Source: Sideroxydans sp. CL21 (GTDB lineage Bacteria > Pseudomonadota > Gammaproteobacteria > Burkholderiales > Gallionellaceae). From it: a stretch of DNA of 64,000 bases. The stretch's first letter is position 1, and every line of letters starts with the position of its first letter. The notes under the pieces are model-generated. The model worked only from the letters and a program-made list of their open reading frames with translations, was not told the origin of the DNA and ran no database searches. Where the stretch lies: NCBI RefSeq assembly GCF_902459525.1, contig NZ_LR699166.1:287501-351500 (forward strand), in the 5' to 3' direction. The translations under genes were made by a program, and so were the position numbers. Below, in pieces: positions 55,598-64,000 of the stretch.

Positions 55598-56737
55598 TTA
55601 ATAAGCGGAATGATCGTTAGTCTCGATGTAGGCGTTGGTGACCTTGCCCGCCATCATCTTGTATGCCCAACCGGTGTATGTGATGACGATGGGTGTGAAG
55701 ATCAGCGCGGCCCAGAACATCACTTCCAGGGTCAGGTGGCTGGAGACGCTGTCCCATACCGTCAGGCTGGAGCGCGGATCGCTGGACGAAGGCATGATGA
55801 AGGGAAACATGGCGACACCGGCAGTGCCGATGACGCCAAGTTCAGCGACACCGCTGGCGATGAAGGCCAGCACCGGCTTTTTCGCCCAGGCAAACAGCAG
55901 GGCCAGCAGGCCGCCGACGAAGGCAGCGCCCGGTACTGCCCAGAGTGCAGGATGCCTTGCAAAATTGTCCAGCCATGCGCCCGTCTGAATTTCGACTGTC
56001 TTGTCCAGCGGGTTGGGCAATGCGCCGGGATCAACCACCGAGGTGATGACATAGCCCGGCATATCCGAAGCAACCCAGATACCGGCAATGGTGAAGGCAG
56101 CCAGCATCACGGTGCCAAAGATCAGCGAAGCTTTTCTGGCGCGTGCGTAAACATCACCCTCGGTGCGTATCATCAGATAGTTCGCGCCGTGGAAAGTGAG
56201 CATGGACAGGCTTACGACGCCAGCCAACAGGGCGAACGGATTGAGCAGCCCCCAGAACGTGCCTGTGTAGACCGGCATCAGGTTGTCTTCGAAGTGAAAG
56301 GGGACGCCTTGCAGCAGGTTGCCGAACGCGACACCGAAGATCAGCGCGGGTACGCTGCCGCCGACGAACAGGCCCCAGTCCCAGGCGCTACGCCAGCGCG
56401 GATCGGCCACCTTGGAACGGTAGTCGAAGCCGACGGGACGGAAGAACAGCGCCCACAAGACTATCAGCATGGCCCAGTAGAAGCCCGAGAAGGCAGTCGC
56501 ATAGACGAGCGGCCAGGCGGCGAATATGGCGCCGCCGGCAGTGATGAACCAGACCTGGTTGCCGTCCCAATGCGGGCCGACGGTGTTGATGACGACGCGG
56601 CGTTCCACGTCGCTTTTGCCGACGAAAGGCAGCAGCGTGCCCACGCCCATGTCGTGGCCGTCCATGACTGCAAAGCCGAGCAGCAGCACGCCGACCAGCA
56701 GCCACCAGATGATTTTCAGGGTTTCATAATCGAGCAT
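55598..56737 (-). CDS. cydB: cytochrome bd ubiquinol oxidase subunit II
   Basis: The 379-residue membrane protein starts MLDYETLKIIWWLLVGVLLLGFAVMDGHDMGVGTLLPFVG. It has GNQVWFITAGGAIFAAWP and the C-terminal LTLEVMFWAALIFTPIVITYTGWAYKMM, as in CydB. ATG 56737 follows GAGGAAAAC, 10 bases after cydA. It pairs with CydA in the quinol oxidase. Confidence 0.96.
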   Translation of the reverse strand: MLDYETLKIIWWLLVGVLLLGFAVMDGHDMGVGTLLPFVGKSDVERRVVINTVGPHWDGNQVWFITAGGAIFAAWPLVYATAFSGFYWAMLIVLWALFFRPVGFDYRSKVADPRWRSAWDWGLFVGGSVPALIFGVAFGNLLQGVPFHFEDNLMPVYTGTFWGLLNPFALLAGVVSLSMLTFHGANYLMIRTEGDVYARARKASLIFGTVMLAAFTIAGIWVASDMPGYVITSVVDPGALPNPLDKTVEIQTGAWLDNFARHPALWAVPGAAFVGGLLALLFAWAKKPVLAFIASGVAELGVIGTAGVAMFPFIMPSSSDPRSSLTVWDSVSSHLTLEVMFWAALIFTPIVITYTGWAYKMMAGKVTNAYIETNDHSAY

Positions 56738-56747
56738 GATGTTTTCC

Positions 56748-58319
56748 TCACTGTGCGGATTTAAGGGCGGGCGCAGCTTCTCCCGCATAACGGCCGGTGC
56801 CCAGGCTGGATGGGCCGAGGCGTGCGTACTTGAACATCAGGTACAGCTCCACCACCAGCAGGCCGGTATAGAAAAACATGAAGCCGGCAAGCGAACCGTA
56901 CAGGCTGTTGACCGAAATGGTCGAAGTGGAAAGATTGGTCGGCAGGATGCCGAAGATGGTCCACGGCTGGCGGCCATATTCCGCCACGAACCAGCCCATC
57001 TCAGAGGCGATCCAGGGCAGTGGGATGAACCACAAGGCCCAGCGCAGCAACCAGCGTTTTTGCTGGAAGGTGTTCTTGGCCGAATACCAGAACGACAACG
57101 CAAACAGGGCAAAGAAGGAGAAACCCAGTGCCACCATGATGCGGAAGGTCCAGAACATGGGAGCGACCCTGGGGATGGAGTTGCGCGCTGCCTGCGCGAT
57201 CATTTCCGGCGTCGCCAGAGAGACATCGGCGGTGTATTTCTTCAGCAGCAATCCGTAGCCCAAATCGGCCTTGTGTTCTTCGAAGCGCGCTTTAGTCGCA
57301 TCGTCGGCGGTCTTGGCGCGCAACTGTTCGAGCGCCTTGACGGCGATGGTGCCGCTCTGGATGCGCTCGACGGCGCGTGCTTCGAGCTGGTCTATGCCGG
57401 GAATCTGTGTGTTCGCGGAGCGGGTGGCGATCAGGCCGAGGGCGTAGGGGATCTTGATCTCGGCCCTGTTCTCGCGTTTCTCATCGTCTGGAATTGCAAA
57501 CAGCGTAAAGGACGCCGGGGCTGGCTCGGTCTTCCACATGCCTTCCAGCGCAGCTAGTTTAGTCTGCTGGTGTTCGGTGACGGCATAGCCGGATTCGTCG
57601 CCCAACACGATCACGGACATGGCCGATGCAAAGCCGAACGCGGCCGCGATGCGGAACGAGCGCTTGGCGAATTCGATATCCCTGCCTTTCAGCATGTACC
57701 AGGCGCTGATGCCAAGCACGAACATGGAGCCGGTGACGTAACCGGCCGACACGGTGTGCACGAATTTGGCCTGCGCTGCCGGGTTGAACACCAGTTCCTT
57801 GAACGACGTCATTTCCATGCGCATGGTCACGTAGCTGAATTGCGAGCCGACCGGGTTCTGCATCCAGCCGTTAGCGATGAGGATCCATACCGCCGACAGG
57901 TTGGAGCCGATCGCCGTGAGATAGGTGATCAGCAGGTGCCTGCGTTTGGAAAGCTTGTTCCAGCCGAAGAAGAAGAGGCCGATGAAAGTGGATTCGAGGA
58001 AGAATGCCATCAGGCCTTCGATGGCCAGCGGCGCGCCGAAGATGTCGCCGACGTAGTGCGAGTAATAGGCCCAGTTGGTGCCGAACTGGAATTCCATGGT
58101 GATGCCGGTGGTGACGCCGAGTGCGAAATTGATGCCGAACAGCTTGCCCCAGAATTTGGTCATGTCCCGGTAGATCTCCTTGCCGGTCATGACGTACACC
58201 GTCTCCATGATGGCCAGCAGGAACGAAAGGCCGAGCGTCAGGGGGACGAACAGGAAATGGTAGAAGGCCGTGGCGGCGAATTGCAGCCGCGACAGGTCGA
58301 CGACTTCTTGGGTAATCAT
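56748..58319 (-). CDS. cydA: cytochrome bd ubiquinol oxidase subunit I
   Basis: The 523-residue protein has [23 protein letters not shown] with the b595 ligand His, the quinol-binding Q-loop region ([31 protein letters not shown]), and [13 protein letters not shown]. Its length fits the long-Q-loop class. bd oxidases are resistant to sulfide, cyanide and NO. The start overlaps the CydP gene by four bases. Confidence 0.97.
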   Translation of the reverse strand: MITQEVVDLSRLQFAATAFYHFLFVPLTLGLSFLLAIMETVYVMTGKEIYRDMTKFWGKLFGINFALGVTTGITMEFQFGTNWAYYSHYVGDIFGAPLAIEGLMAFFLESTFIGLFFFGWNKLSKRRHLLITYLTAIGSNLSAVWILIANGWMQNPVGSQFSYVTMRMEMTSFKELVFNPAAQAKFVHTVSAGYVTGSMFVLGISAWYMLKGRDIEFAKRSFRIAAAFGFASAMSVIVLGDESGYAVTEHQQTKLAALEGMWKTEPAPASFTLFAIPDDEKRENRAEIKIPYALGLIATRSANTQIPGIDQLEARAVERIQSGTIAVKALEQLRAKTADDATKARFEEHKADLGYGLLLKKYTADVSLATPEMIAQAARNSIPRVAPMFWTFRIMVALGFSFFALFALSFWYSAKNTFQQKRWLLRWALWFIPLPWIASEMGWFVAEYGRQPWTIFGILPTNLSTSTISVNSLYGSLAGFMFFYTGLLVVELYLMFKYARLGPSSLGTGRYAGEAAPALKSAQ

Positions 58320-58552
58320 TTGTGACTCTCCTCGTGAGGTTCAGTTGTGTTTGCTGGCAGCGGCGCGATCAGGGCGGCGGCAACGCGGTCCGGATTCATA
58401 CCCTCGGTCATGCCGTGTATCGACGGATGGCTGAAGAAGGCATACCAGAGACCGTAGAGCACCAGGAATTTGATCGCCAGAGCAACGGCGATCTCGCGGC
58501 GTAGCGTCTTTCTCGCGCCACCGGTGTTGCGTTTCAGCCGTGGCAGTTGCAT
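58316..58552 (-). CDS. cydP: cytochrome oxidase small subunit CydP
   Basis: The 78-residue protein has a basic N-terminus ([27 protein letters not shown]) with one transmembrane helix and the pattern of CydP, a small protein found upstream of cydAB in beta- and gammaproteobacteria. It overlaps both neighbours (19 bases into the NifX-like gene and 4 into cydA). Confidence 0.85.
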   Translation of the reverse strand: MQLPRLKRNTGGARKTLRREIAVALAIKFLVLYGLWYAFFSHPSIHGMTEGMNPDRVAAALIAPLPANTTEPHEESHK

Positions 58553-58950
58553 GTGTGACCTTGTCCGCTTGCGTGAACGTGCTCATCGCCGTCCGGATCG
58601 CCATGGTCGTGGTTGCAACCTTCGCTGGCTGGTTTCACTCGACCTGCGAGGAATGCCTCCACTGCCATGCCGGGATCGCTTTCTTCAGTAGCGACCACCA
58701 GCACGCCGCGTGCAGCCAGGTGCTGGATAAAGCCTGCTCCGGCACCGCCGGTGATCAGCACATTCATGCTGTCGAGGGGGTGTGCGGCGCGATGATCGAA
58801 GCCATGGATCGCCATGTCGGCATCAAAATCGAGTCGTTCAACTTCGCGGGAAGGTTCCTGTCCGTTGGCTTCGAAGACAATGAAGCGACGCGCACGTCCG
58901 GCGTGGCCAGTGACGGTGCGGTAATTCTGGCTGGTAACTGCTATACGCAT
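58534..58950 (-). CDS. NifX/NifB-type FeMo-cofactor-binding domain protein with His-rich tail
   Basis: The 138-residue protein begins MRIAVTSQNYRTVTGHAGRARRFIVFE and has VLITGGAGAGFIQHLAARGV, as in COG1433 (dinitrogenase cofactor-binding) proteins. These occur widely outside nitrogen fixation and bind iron-sulfur or molybdenum clusters. The tail [27 protein letters not shown] should bind metal. ATG 58950 has GGAGA. It is the first gene behind the sigma-54 promoter; its role in the bd operon is unknown. Confidence 0.85.
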   Translation of the reverse strand: MRIAVTSQNYRTVTGHAGRARRFIVFEANGQEPSREVERLDFDADMAIHGFDHRAAHPLDSMNVLITGGAGAGFIQHLAARGVLVVATEESDPGMAVEAFLAGRVKPASEGCNHDHGDPDGDEHVHASGQGHTCNCHG

Positions 58951-59080
58951 GAGATTCTCCTGACTGTTAGTTGGGAGGAAGCGACGGGCGTCGAAGCAGC
59001 GGGCAAGTACTGTTTGCGAGAGGAGTGCCCTCGGACTGTTTCTGGCAGCAAAGGCTACGCCGCTTCCATGCGCTCTGCAA

Positions 59081-59096
59081 TGCAAGGCGTGTGCCA
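59081..59096 (-). promoter_or_regulatory. sigma-54 promoter of the nifX-like/cyd operon
   Basis: On the minus strand the sequence TGGCACACGCCTTGCA matches the sigma-54 consensus exactly (TGGCAC, five bases, TTGCA). Transcription should start near 59069, about 120 bases before the NifX-like gene. Two activator-type palindromes lie about 135 and 156 bases upstream. Confidence 0.88.
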
Positions 59097-59196
59097 CGTT
59101 TGTCAGAAAAAATCTAACAGCCTAAGTTCGTTGCTGTTTTCAGATCTGCTTGCGGCGAAATGTCGCATGCGTGCGATGGAAATAAGCCAGATAATT

Positions 59197-59232
59197 CTGC
59201 CATGGTGGCAGGGATATCCGCCATCATGGCAG
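59197..59232. promoter_or_regulatory. paired activator-binding palindromes (CTGCCA-N3-TGGCAG)
   Basis: CTGCCATGGTGGCAG (59197-59211) and CCGCCATCATGGCAG (59218-59232) share the same 6-3-6 architecture, with centres 21 bases apart, so they face the same side of the helix. They lie between the regulator gene and the sigma-54 promoter, the classical position for an enhancer-binding protein. A third copy lies upstream of the regulator gene at 60571. Confidence 0.85.
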
Positions 59233-59238
59233 AGTGGA

Positions 59239-60540
59239 CTACTCTCCAAGTCGCTTCAGTTTCCGGTATAGCGTTCTTTCGCTGATACCGAGTTCAGCCG
59301 CCAGTTTTTTGCGGCTGCCGCGATGATGTGCGAGCCGAGTCTCCAAGGTCTGGCGTTCCAGTTCTTCCAGACTTGCGTATTTGCCGGTATTGTTTGCACG
59401 CAACGCGTGACCGGAGCGCACTTCCTCGGGCAAATGTATTGGCTGTATGGCTTCGCCATCGCATAACAGGCTGGCGCGCTCGATGATATTCCGCAATTCG
59501 CGCACATTGCCGGGGTAGTCGTAGTGGAGCAACAAATCAATGGCCTCCTCGGAAATTACCAGATTTCGGTCGGCCGCAACGCGTGACAAAAGAGACATCG
59601 CCAGCAGGGGAATATCGGAGGATCGTTCGCGCAAGGCAGGCAGTTCAACCGGAAATGTATTGAGCCGGAAGTAAAGATCTTGCCGAAAACTGCTGCTGGT
59701 CACCATTTCGCGCAGGTTGCGGTGTGTCGCCGAAACCAGACGGATATCTGCTTTGTGAGGTTCGGCAGAGCCAACGCGCCGATATGTGCCGGTTTCAAGC
59801 AGGCGCAAGAGCTTGACTTGCATGACCAGAGGAATGTCACCCACTTCATCGAGGAACAGTGTTCCGCCGCTGGCAGCCTCGATCAACCCTACGCTTCTGG
59901 TGTTGGCGCCTGTAAATGCACCGCGTTCGTGACCGAACAGTTCGCTTTCGAACAACGTTTCGGTCAGCCCCGAGCAATCAAGTGCAACGAAAGGTTTGCC
60001 AGCCCTGCGGCTTGCGTCGTGTATCGCCCTGGCTACGAGTTCCTTGCCGGTGCCTGACTCTCCCAGGAGCAGCACGGTGGCCTCCGAAGGCGCAACTCGC
60101 GCAACCATTTCCAGCATGTGTTGAAAGGCTGGCGCTCGCCCGACCAGTCCCTGTGCATCGGAAAGTCCACGGGCAACGGCAAGGGGCTCCATTTTCTCGA
60201 TGAAGTAAGCGATATCGCCCTTGGCGTCGCGTATGGGCGATAACTCGATGTTGACATAAGCCTCTCCCTGCGGAGTTTGGTGCAGGTGAAGTACACGTTC
60301 CCGTTGCCCTGAACGGAGGCTTTGCTGAAGCGGGCAGGTTTCGCCTGCCTGATCGCAGGGGACGCTGAAATGATGGGAAATATCGAAACAGGTGCGACCC
60401 GCATAAACCTGGTTTACGCCGAAGCTGCGCCGGTAGGCATTGTTTGCTGCCAGTACCCTGTATTGGCGATCGCACAGAATATGTGGCTCCGGGAGTGTTT
60501 CTATGAAGGATACAAGTTCGGGGAGTAGAGGAGATTTCAT
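59239..60540 (-). CDS. fisR: FisR-like sigma-54-dependent activator (sulfane-sulfur sensor)
   Basis: The 433-residue regulator has an N-terminal PAS-like sensor domain, an AAA+ domain with GESGTGKE and the sigma-54-contacting GAFTGA, and a Fis-type helix-turn-helix ([21 protein letters not shown]). The sensor domain has cysteines 51, 62 and 69. Their 11- and 7-residue spacing equals that of the three persulfide-reactive cysteines I recall from FisR of Cupriavidus (53, 64, 71). It lies upstream of and on the same strand as the cyd operon, with matching operators on both sides. Confidence 0.85.
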   Translation of the reverse strand: MKSPLLPELVSFIETLPEPHILCDRQYRVLAANNAYRRSFGVNQVYAGRTCFDISHHFSVPCDQAGETCPLQQSLRSGQRERVLHLHQTPQGEAYVNIELSPIRDAKGDIAYFIEKMEPLAVARGLSDAQGLVGRAPAFQHMLEMVARVAPSEATVLLLGESGTGKELVARAIHDASRRAGKPFVALDCSGLTETLFESELFGHERGAFTGANTRSVGLIEAASGGTLFLDEVGDIPLVMQVKLLRLLETGTYRRVGSAEPHKADIRLVSATHRNLREMVTSSSFRQDLYFRLNTFPVELPALRERSSDIPLLAMSLLSRVAADRNLVISEEAIDLLLHYDYPGNVRELRNIIERASLLCDGEAIQPIHLPEEVRSGHALRANNTGKYASLEELERQTLETRLAHHRGSRKKLAAELGISERTLYRKLKRLGE

Positions 60541-60570
60541 AATGCGGCAATTCCACTTGAGTGACAAACA

Positions 60571-60585
60571 CTGCTATGATGGCAG
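60571..60585. promoter_or_regulatory. activator palindrome upstream of fisR-like gene
   Basis: CTGCTATGATGGCAG has the same 6-3-6 form as the paired sites at 59197-59232, with outer bases extending the symmetry (CACTGC/GGCAGTG). It lies 31 bases before the regulator start and 60 before the divergent dioxygenase-like gene, so it could serve autoregulation. Confidence 0.75.
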
Positions 60586-60644
60586 TGCTGACACTACTAT
60601 GCAAGCGATGACAGCGAAGTAATTTTTGCAACCCATTGTATTTT

Positions 60645-61343
60645 ATGAGCCTTGTTTTCTGGTGCTGTGGCTCGAATCTTGCGTTGGAGATTACCTGTCT
60701 GCTTTTAAAGGTAAAGAATCCAATCGTGGTGTTCCGGCAAATCAGAAATGCTCCAACCGGTGCTTACAGTTATATCCTGGGTGATCGCAACAATCCGGTC
60801 TGCATAGTCGTGGATCCGGTTGCAGAAAGCCAGGATGTGCTGCTCGCGCTGATTGGCGATTCTGGACTGGATTTACATTTAATTTTGCTGACCCGTGCGC
60901 ATTCGACTACAGGCCAGAGCGCAGTCTCGCTGCGTAACCGAACTGGTGGAATCATTGTCGCCGGTTCGGGCTGCAAACACTTGGAAGCTGATTTGCAAGT
61001 GGCTCATGGCGCACACATGACGTTCGGTGATGAGGTCGTGCATGTCATTGGTACCCCCGGTAACACGCGAAGTAGCGTGTGCTACCGTTGGAGGGACAGG
61101 TTGTTTTCCGGTGATACCTTGCTCATTGGAAATTGTGGCAACACCAATATGCCTTGCGAAGATCCGGGAAGCCTGTTCGACAGTGTGACGACTCGACTGT
61201 TTACGATGCCGCCGGAAACGCTGGTTTATCCGGGGCTGGATGTAAATGGACGCACTGTATCCACCATAGCAGAGGAAAAGGTATCGAATCCATGTTTCAG
61301 TAACCGCAGCAGGGATTCCTTTGTGGCGCTAATGTCTTCTTAG
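60645..61343 (+). CDS. persulfide dioxygenase-like MBL-fold protein lacking metal ligands
   Basis: From about residue 28 the protein follows the ETHE1/persulfide dioxygenase pattern (VFRQIRNAPTGAYSYILGD...GTPGNTRSSVCYRWRDRLFSGDTLLIGNCG...LFTMPPETLVYPGLDVNGRTVSTIAEEK). The metal ligands are lost: HxHxDH is RAHSTT, GHT is GNT, and PGHD is PGLD; only the Asp of SGDTLL remains. It is unlikely to be an active dioxygenase. The conserved part begins near GTG 60726, so the true start may be there. It is divergent from the fisR-like gene. Confidence 0.8.
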   Translation: MSLVFWCCGSNLALEITCLLLKVKNPIVVFRQIRNAPTGAYSYILGDRNNPVCIVVDPVAESQDVLLALIGDSGLDLHLILLTRAHSTTGQSAVSLRNRTGGIIVAGSGCKHLEADLQVAHGAHMTFGDEVVHVIGTPGNTRSSVCYRWRDRLFSGDTLLIGNCGNTNMPCEDPGSLFDSVTTRLFTMPPETLVYPGLDVNGRTVSTIAEEKVSNPCFSNRSRDSFVALMSS

Positions 61344-61865
61344 CTGGTACCGAGCGGCACTAAACTTCGCAGCCCTTCCTAATTTATTGATCCAGATGGG
61401 CTGAGACGATTCGAAACTACATTTTTTACAAGGCTGAAATATACGCATAACTACGTACATTTATGTAAGTTGCCGAAGCAAGGCTATAACAATTTCTCCC
61501 CGATCAGTTTTCTTGGATTCATCGGCTTAAAATTTTGCCGGTTTCATTTTTTGAAAAATTCGGAATGGCTGTACATAAATTAACAGATGTTTGATGCATA
61601 TTTAACGCAAGCTTGACGCAGGCGGTTTTAACTGAGAGGATGCCGACTGGTCTGCATTTGGAGCGCTAACCCGATGAAACCACTCGGGTAATTTTGATTC
61701 AAAGCTGACTTTTGATTTGGATCGTTGCCGGTGGCTATACCGCTGTTAATTAGAAAGTTTATGAAAGCCGTAAGTATGCTGTAAGGGAAAGGTGCGCAAG
61801 ACACATCGCGGCTAAAAGGTGTGTTCTGCGCATTTATTGTTAACTTGCTCGAGGAGGAGACTACT
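61344..61865 (+). other. upstream region of ccoNO
   Basis: About 520 bases without a gene precede ccoN. They hold the palindrome TACGCATAACTACGTA (61442-61457) and an FNR/ANR-like box TTGATTTGGATCGT (61712-61725, eight of ten consensus positions), which lies about 40 bases before a plausible start near 61758 (-10-like TTAATT). Oxygen control of the cbb3 oxidase is therefore likely. Confidence 0.55.
61442..61457. promoter_or_regulatory. TACGCA-N4-TACGTA palindrome upstream of ccoN
   Basis: TACGCATAACTACGTA is an imperfect inverted repeat like those in the 42-bp elements at 38489 and 40918, and is preceded by a similar AAATA. It may bind a NarL/LuxR-type response regulator. Confidence 0.5.
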
Positions 61866-63298
61866 GTGGAAGCTACGCAAGCGACACCAGTAAAGTACGA
61901 TATGGAAGTCGTCCGATGGTTCACCATCGCGGCTGCCATTTATGCAGTCGTTGGGACGTTAGTCGGTGTGTATATCGCATCGGAATTGGCGTTCCCGTTT
62001 TTGAACTTTGATATCCCATACATCACGTTTGGACGCTTGCGTCCGCTACACACCAATGCGGTTATTTTCGCATTCGGTGGTTGCGTGTTGATGGCAACCG
62101 GCTTCTACATGGTGCAAAGAACCGGAGCCACAAAATTGTGGAGCAACGGCCTAGCATGGTTCACCTTCTGGGGCTGGAACCTGATCATTGTGTGTGCTGT
62201 GATCAGTCTGCCGATGGGGTGGTCGGAAGGCAAGGAATACGCTGAATTGCCATGGATCGTGGATATCATGATTGCGGTCGTGTGGTTGTCCTTCGGTCTG
62301 AACCATATCATGACCGTGGCGATCCGCAAGACTTCGCATATTTATGTCTCCAACTGGTTCACCATGGCCATGATTGTGATGATCACCTATCTGCATGTGG
62401 TCAACAGCTTGGCTATTCCTGTCAGCTTGACGAATTCCTATTCAATTTTCTCCGGCGTGCAGGATGCCATGGTGCAATGGTGGTGGGGCCACAATGCTGT
62501 GGGTTTCTACCTGACCGGCGGCTTCCTCGGCATCATGTATTATTTCGTTCCCAAGCAGTCGGGTCGTCCAGTGTTCTCCTATCGCTTGTCTGTGTTGCAC
62601 TTCTGGGCACTGACCTTTGGATACGTGTGGCTGGGCGCGCACCACTTGCAATACACCGCATTGCCTGACTGGACCGGCTCTTTGGGTGCCGCCGTCTCTC
62701 TGGCAATGATCATCCCGTCCTGGGGGGGGCGATGAACGGCATGATGACCTTGTCCGGTGCTTGGGATAAGTTGCGTACCGACTATATTTTGCGATTCCTG
62801 GTTGTTTCCCTTGCGTTCTACGCGATGTCAACGTTCGAAGGTCCGGTCATGTCCATCAAGACCGTTAACGCGCTGTCTCACTACACAGACTGGACCGTTG
62901 GTCACGTACACTCCGGTGCTTTGGGCTGGATGGCAATGGTTGCTTACGGCGCGATGTACCACATGGTGAAGAAACTGTGGGGTGTAGAAAAGATGTACTC
63001 CGACAGTCTGGTGAACGTCCACTTCTGGCTGGCGACCATCGGTACTGTGGTGTATGTCGTTGCGATGTGGGTCTCTGGCATCATGCAGGGTCTGATGTGG
63101 CGCGATTACGATGAGTACGGCACATTGACCTATACCTTTGTTGAGTCTGTCTCTGCGATGCATCCGTATTACGCGATGCGTGCAGCAGGTGGCCTGATCT
63201 TCAACATTGGTAGTTGGATTGCCCTGTTCAACATCGTGATGACCGTGCGTCAGGCGAGCGCTTTGCGCTCATCCGGCGCCGTTCCCGCTAAAGCATAA
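61866..63298 (+). pseudogene. ccoN: cbb3 cytochrome oxidase subunit I, frameshifted in a G8 tract
   Basis: The first 290 codons (GTG 61866 after GAGGAGGAG) encode CcoN through WWWGHNAVGFYLTGGFLGIMYYFVPK and [14 protein letters not shown], then stop at 62735. The rest (about 62732-63298, [38 protein letters not shown] and [13 protein letters not shown]) continues in another frame. The break is in TGGGGGGGGC at 62721-62730. One extra G restores [12 protein letters not shown], close to the usual SWGGMINGMMTL. A homopolymer sequencing error is likely, but a real phase-variable mutation is not excluded. Confidence 0.9.
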
Positions 63299-63308
63299 GG
63301 AGTGAGAC

Positions 63309-64000
63309 ATGTCTGATCACGACAAAATCTATTCGACCAAATTTCAGGACAATATTGAGCGTCACACAGTTCTGATGTTTGTGATGATTGCGATCGCTGT
63401 GGCGGTCGGCGGTATTGTGGAAATCGTCCCGTTATTTTATCTTCCCAATACCGCGATGAGCGGTGGGAACGGTACTTTCAACGGCACGGCCCACAAGGAT
63501 AAAGAGGGTAACGTTGTTCCGATGGATAAAATCGTCTGGAATCCCGCAACATCCGCCCACAAGACTCTGGAAGACTGGCAGCCCGGCGACGGTGTTCGTC
63601 CCTACAAGCCTCTGGAGTTGGCTGGACGCGCTGTTTATATTCGTGAAGGTTGCTATCTGTGTCACTCACAACAGATACGTCCATTCCGCGACGAAAAGGA
63701 CCGCTACGGTCACTATTCAATCGCGGAAGAGTCAATGTACGACCACACCTTCCAATGGGGTTCCAAACGTACCGGTCCTGATTTAGCTCGTGTCGGCGGC
63801 AAGTACTCGGATGAATGGCACCGCCGTCACCTGAGCTATCCGCGCGAAGTGGTGCCGGAATCCGTCATGCCGAACTTTTTCTGGTTGGAAAAGATGCCTG
63901 TGAATGTGACGGAGACCGTGCAAGCGATGAAGGTCATGACCATCATGCCGTTCAATCCGGTACCCAAGTCTATTTACACACCTGCCTATATTGACGGCGC
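63309..64000 (+). CDS. ccoO: cbb3 cytochrome oxidase subunit II, cut by window end
   Basis: The frame encodes [43 protein letters not shown] (membrane anchor), then [38 protein letters not shown] with the single heme motif CYLCH, as in CcoO. It starts 10 bases after ccoN. It passes electrons to CcoN. The gene runs off the window in frame. Confidence 0.94.
   Translation, partial: MSDHDKIYSTKFQDNIERHTVLMFVMIAIAVAVGGIVEIVPLFYLPNTAMSGGNGTFNGTAHKDKEGNVVPMDKIVWNPATSAHKTLEDWQPGDGVRPYKPLELAGRAVYIREGCYLCHSQQIRPFRDEKDRYGHYSIAEESMYDHTFQWGSKRTGPDLARVGGKYSDEWHRRHLSYPREVVPESVMPNFFWLEKMPVNVTETVQAMKVMTIMPFNPVPKSIYTPAYIDG

Noticed and set aside
55523-56764. A 413-codon plus-strand open frame
   Set aside because: It is antisense to cydB; no recognisable domains.

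Overview
The window looks like chromosomal DNA of a betaproteobacterium, most likely a Nitrosomonadales lineage with iron- or sulfur-oxidising relatives (Gallionellaceae or Sulfuricellaceae type). The pointers are the rRNA sequence, a betaproteobacterial proteasome homologue (BPH), many small c-type cytochromes, a bd oxidase and a cbb3 oxidase, and a xanthomonadin-like aryl polyene cluster. This placement is an inference from gene content; no 16S sequence is present.

Layout. 1-3194: the 3' part of a 23S rRNA gene, carrying an intervening sequence in the helix-45 region, then 5S rRNA and a terminator. 3345-19300: an almost continuous aryl polyene (xanthomonadin-type) operon. It encodes ketosynthases, two hotdog dehydratases, a ketoreductase, an ACP, an aryl-ACP ligase, acyltransferases, a LolA-like protein, an MMPL exporter, a flavin halogenase-like enzyme, a chorismatase that can make the hydroxybenzoate starter, MipA and a glycosyltransferase. 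19490-25109: second-messenger genes. A c-di-GMP-I riboswitch precedes a membrane/ankyrin/class III adenylate cyclase gene, and a DMT transporter and a MASE-PAS-PAS-GGDEF-EAL protein follow. 25682-30064: BPH, pabB, eutBC. 30084-32310: a 2.2-kb element with IS21-like ends and a target duplication but no transposase. 32387-39949: an ArsP-type permease, then a hexaheme cytochrome / Fe-S / NrfD redox module with small cytochromes, and adk. 40092-45916: response regulators and the yicC-gmk-rpoZ-spoT operon. 46031-49652: PP2C-rph-rdgB-hemW. 49654-52447: PsiF-like genes, trmB, thiG and thiS. 52492-54901: a 173-bp inverted duplication of a tRNA-Gly(CCC) gene enclosing AT-rich cargo. 55061-61343: a cytochrome bd operon behind a sigma-54 promoter, with a FisR-like persulfide-sensing activator, its probable paired operators, and a persulfide dioxygenase-like gene that has lost its metal ligands. 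61866-64000: ccoN, broken in a G8 tract, and the start of ccoO.

The points most worth following are: (i) c-di-GMP apparently controlling a cAMP-forming enzyme through a riboswitch; (ii) a FisR/sigma-54 circuit wired to bd oxidase rather than to sulfide oxidation genes; (iii) the transposase-less IS21-ended cassette; (iv) the inverted tRNA duplication around a cargo cassette; (v) a catalytic-subunit-less hexaheme/FeS/NrfD complex; and (vi) a 42-bp regulatory-looking repeat shared by two redox-gene promoter regions.
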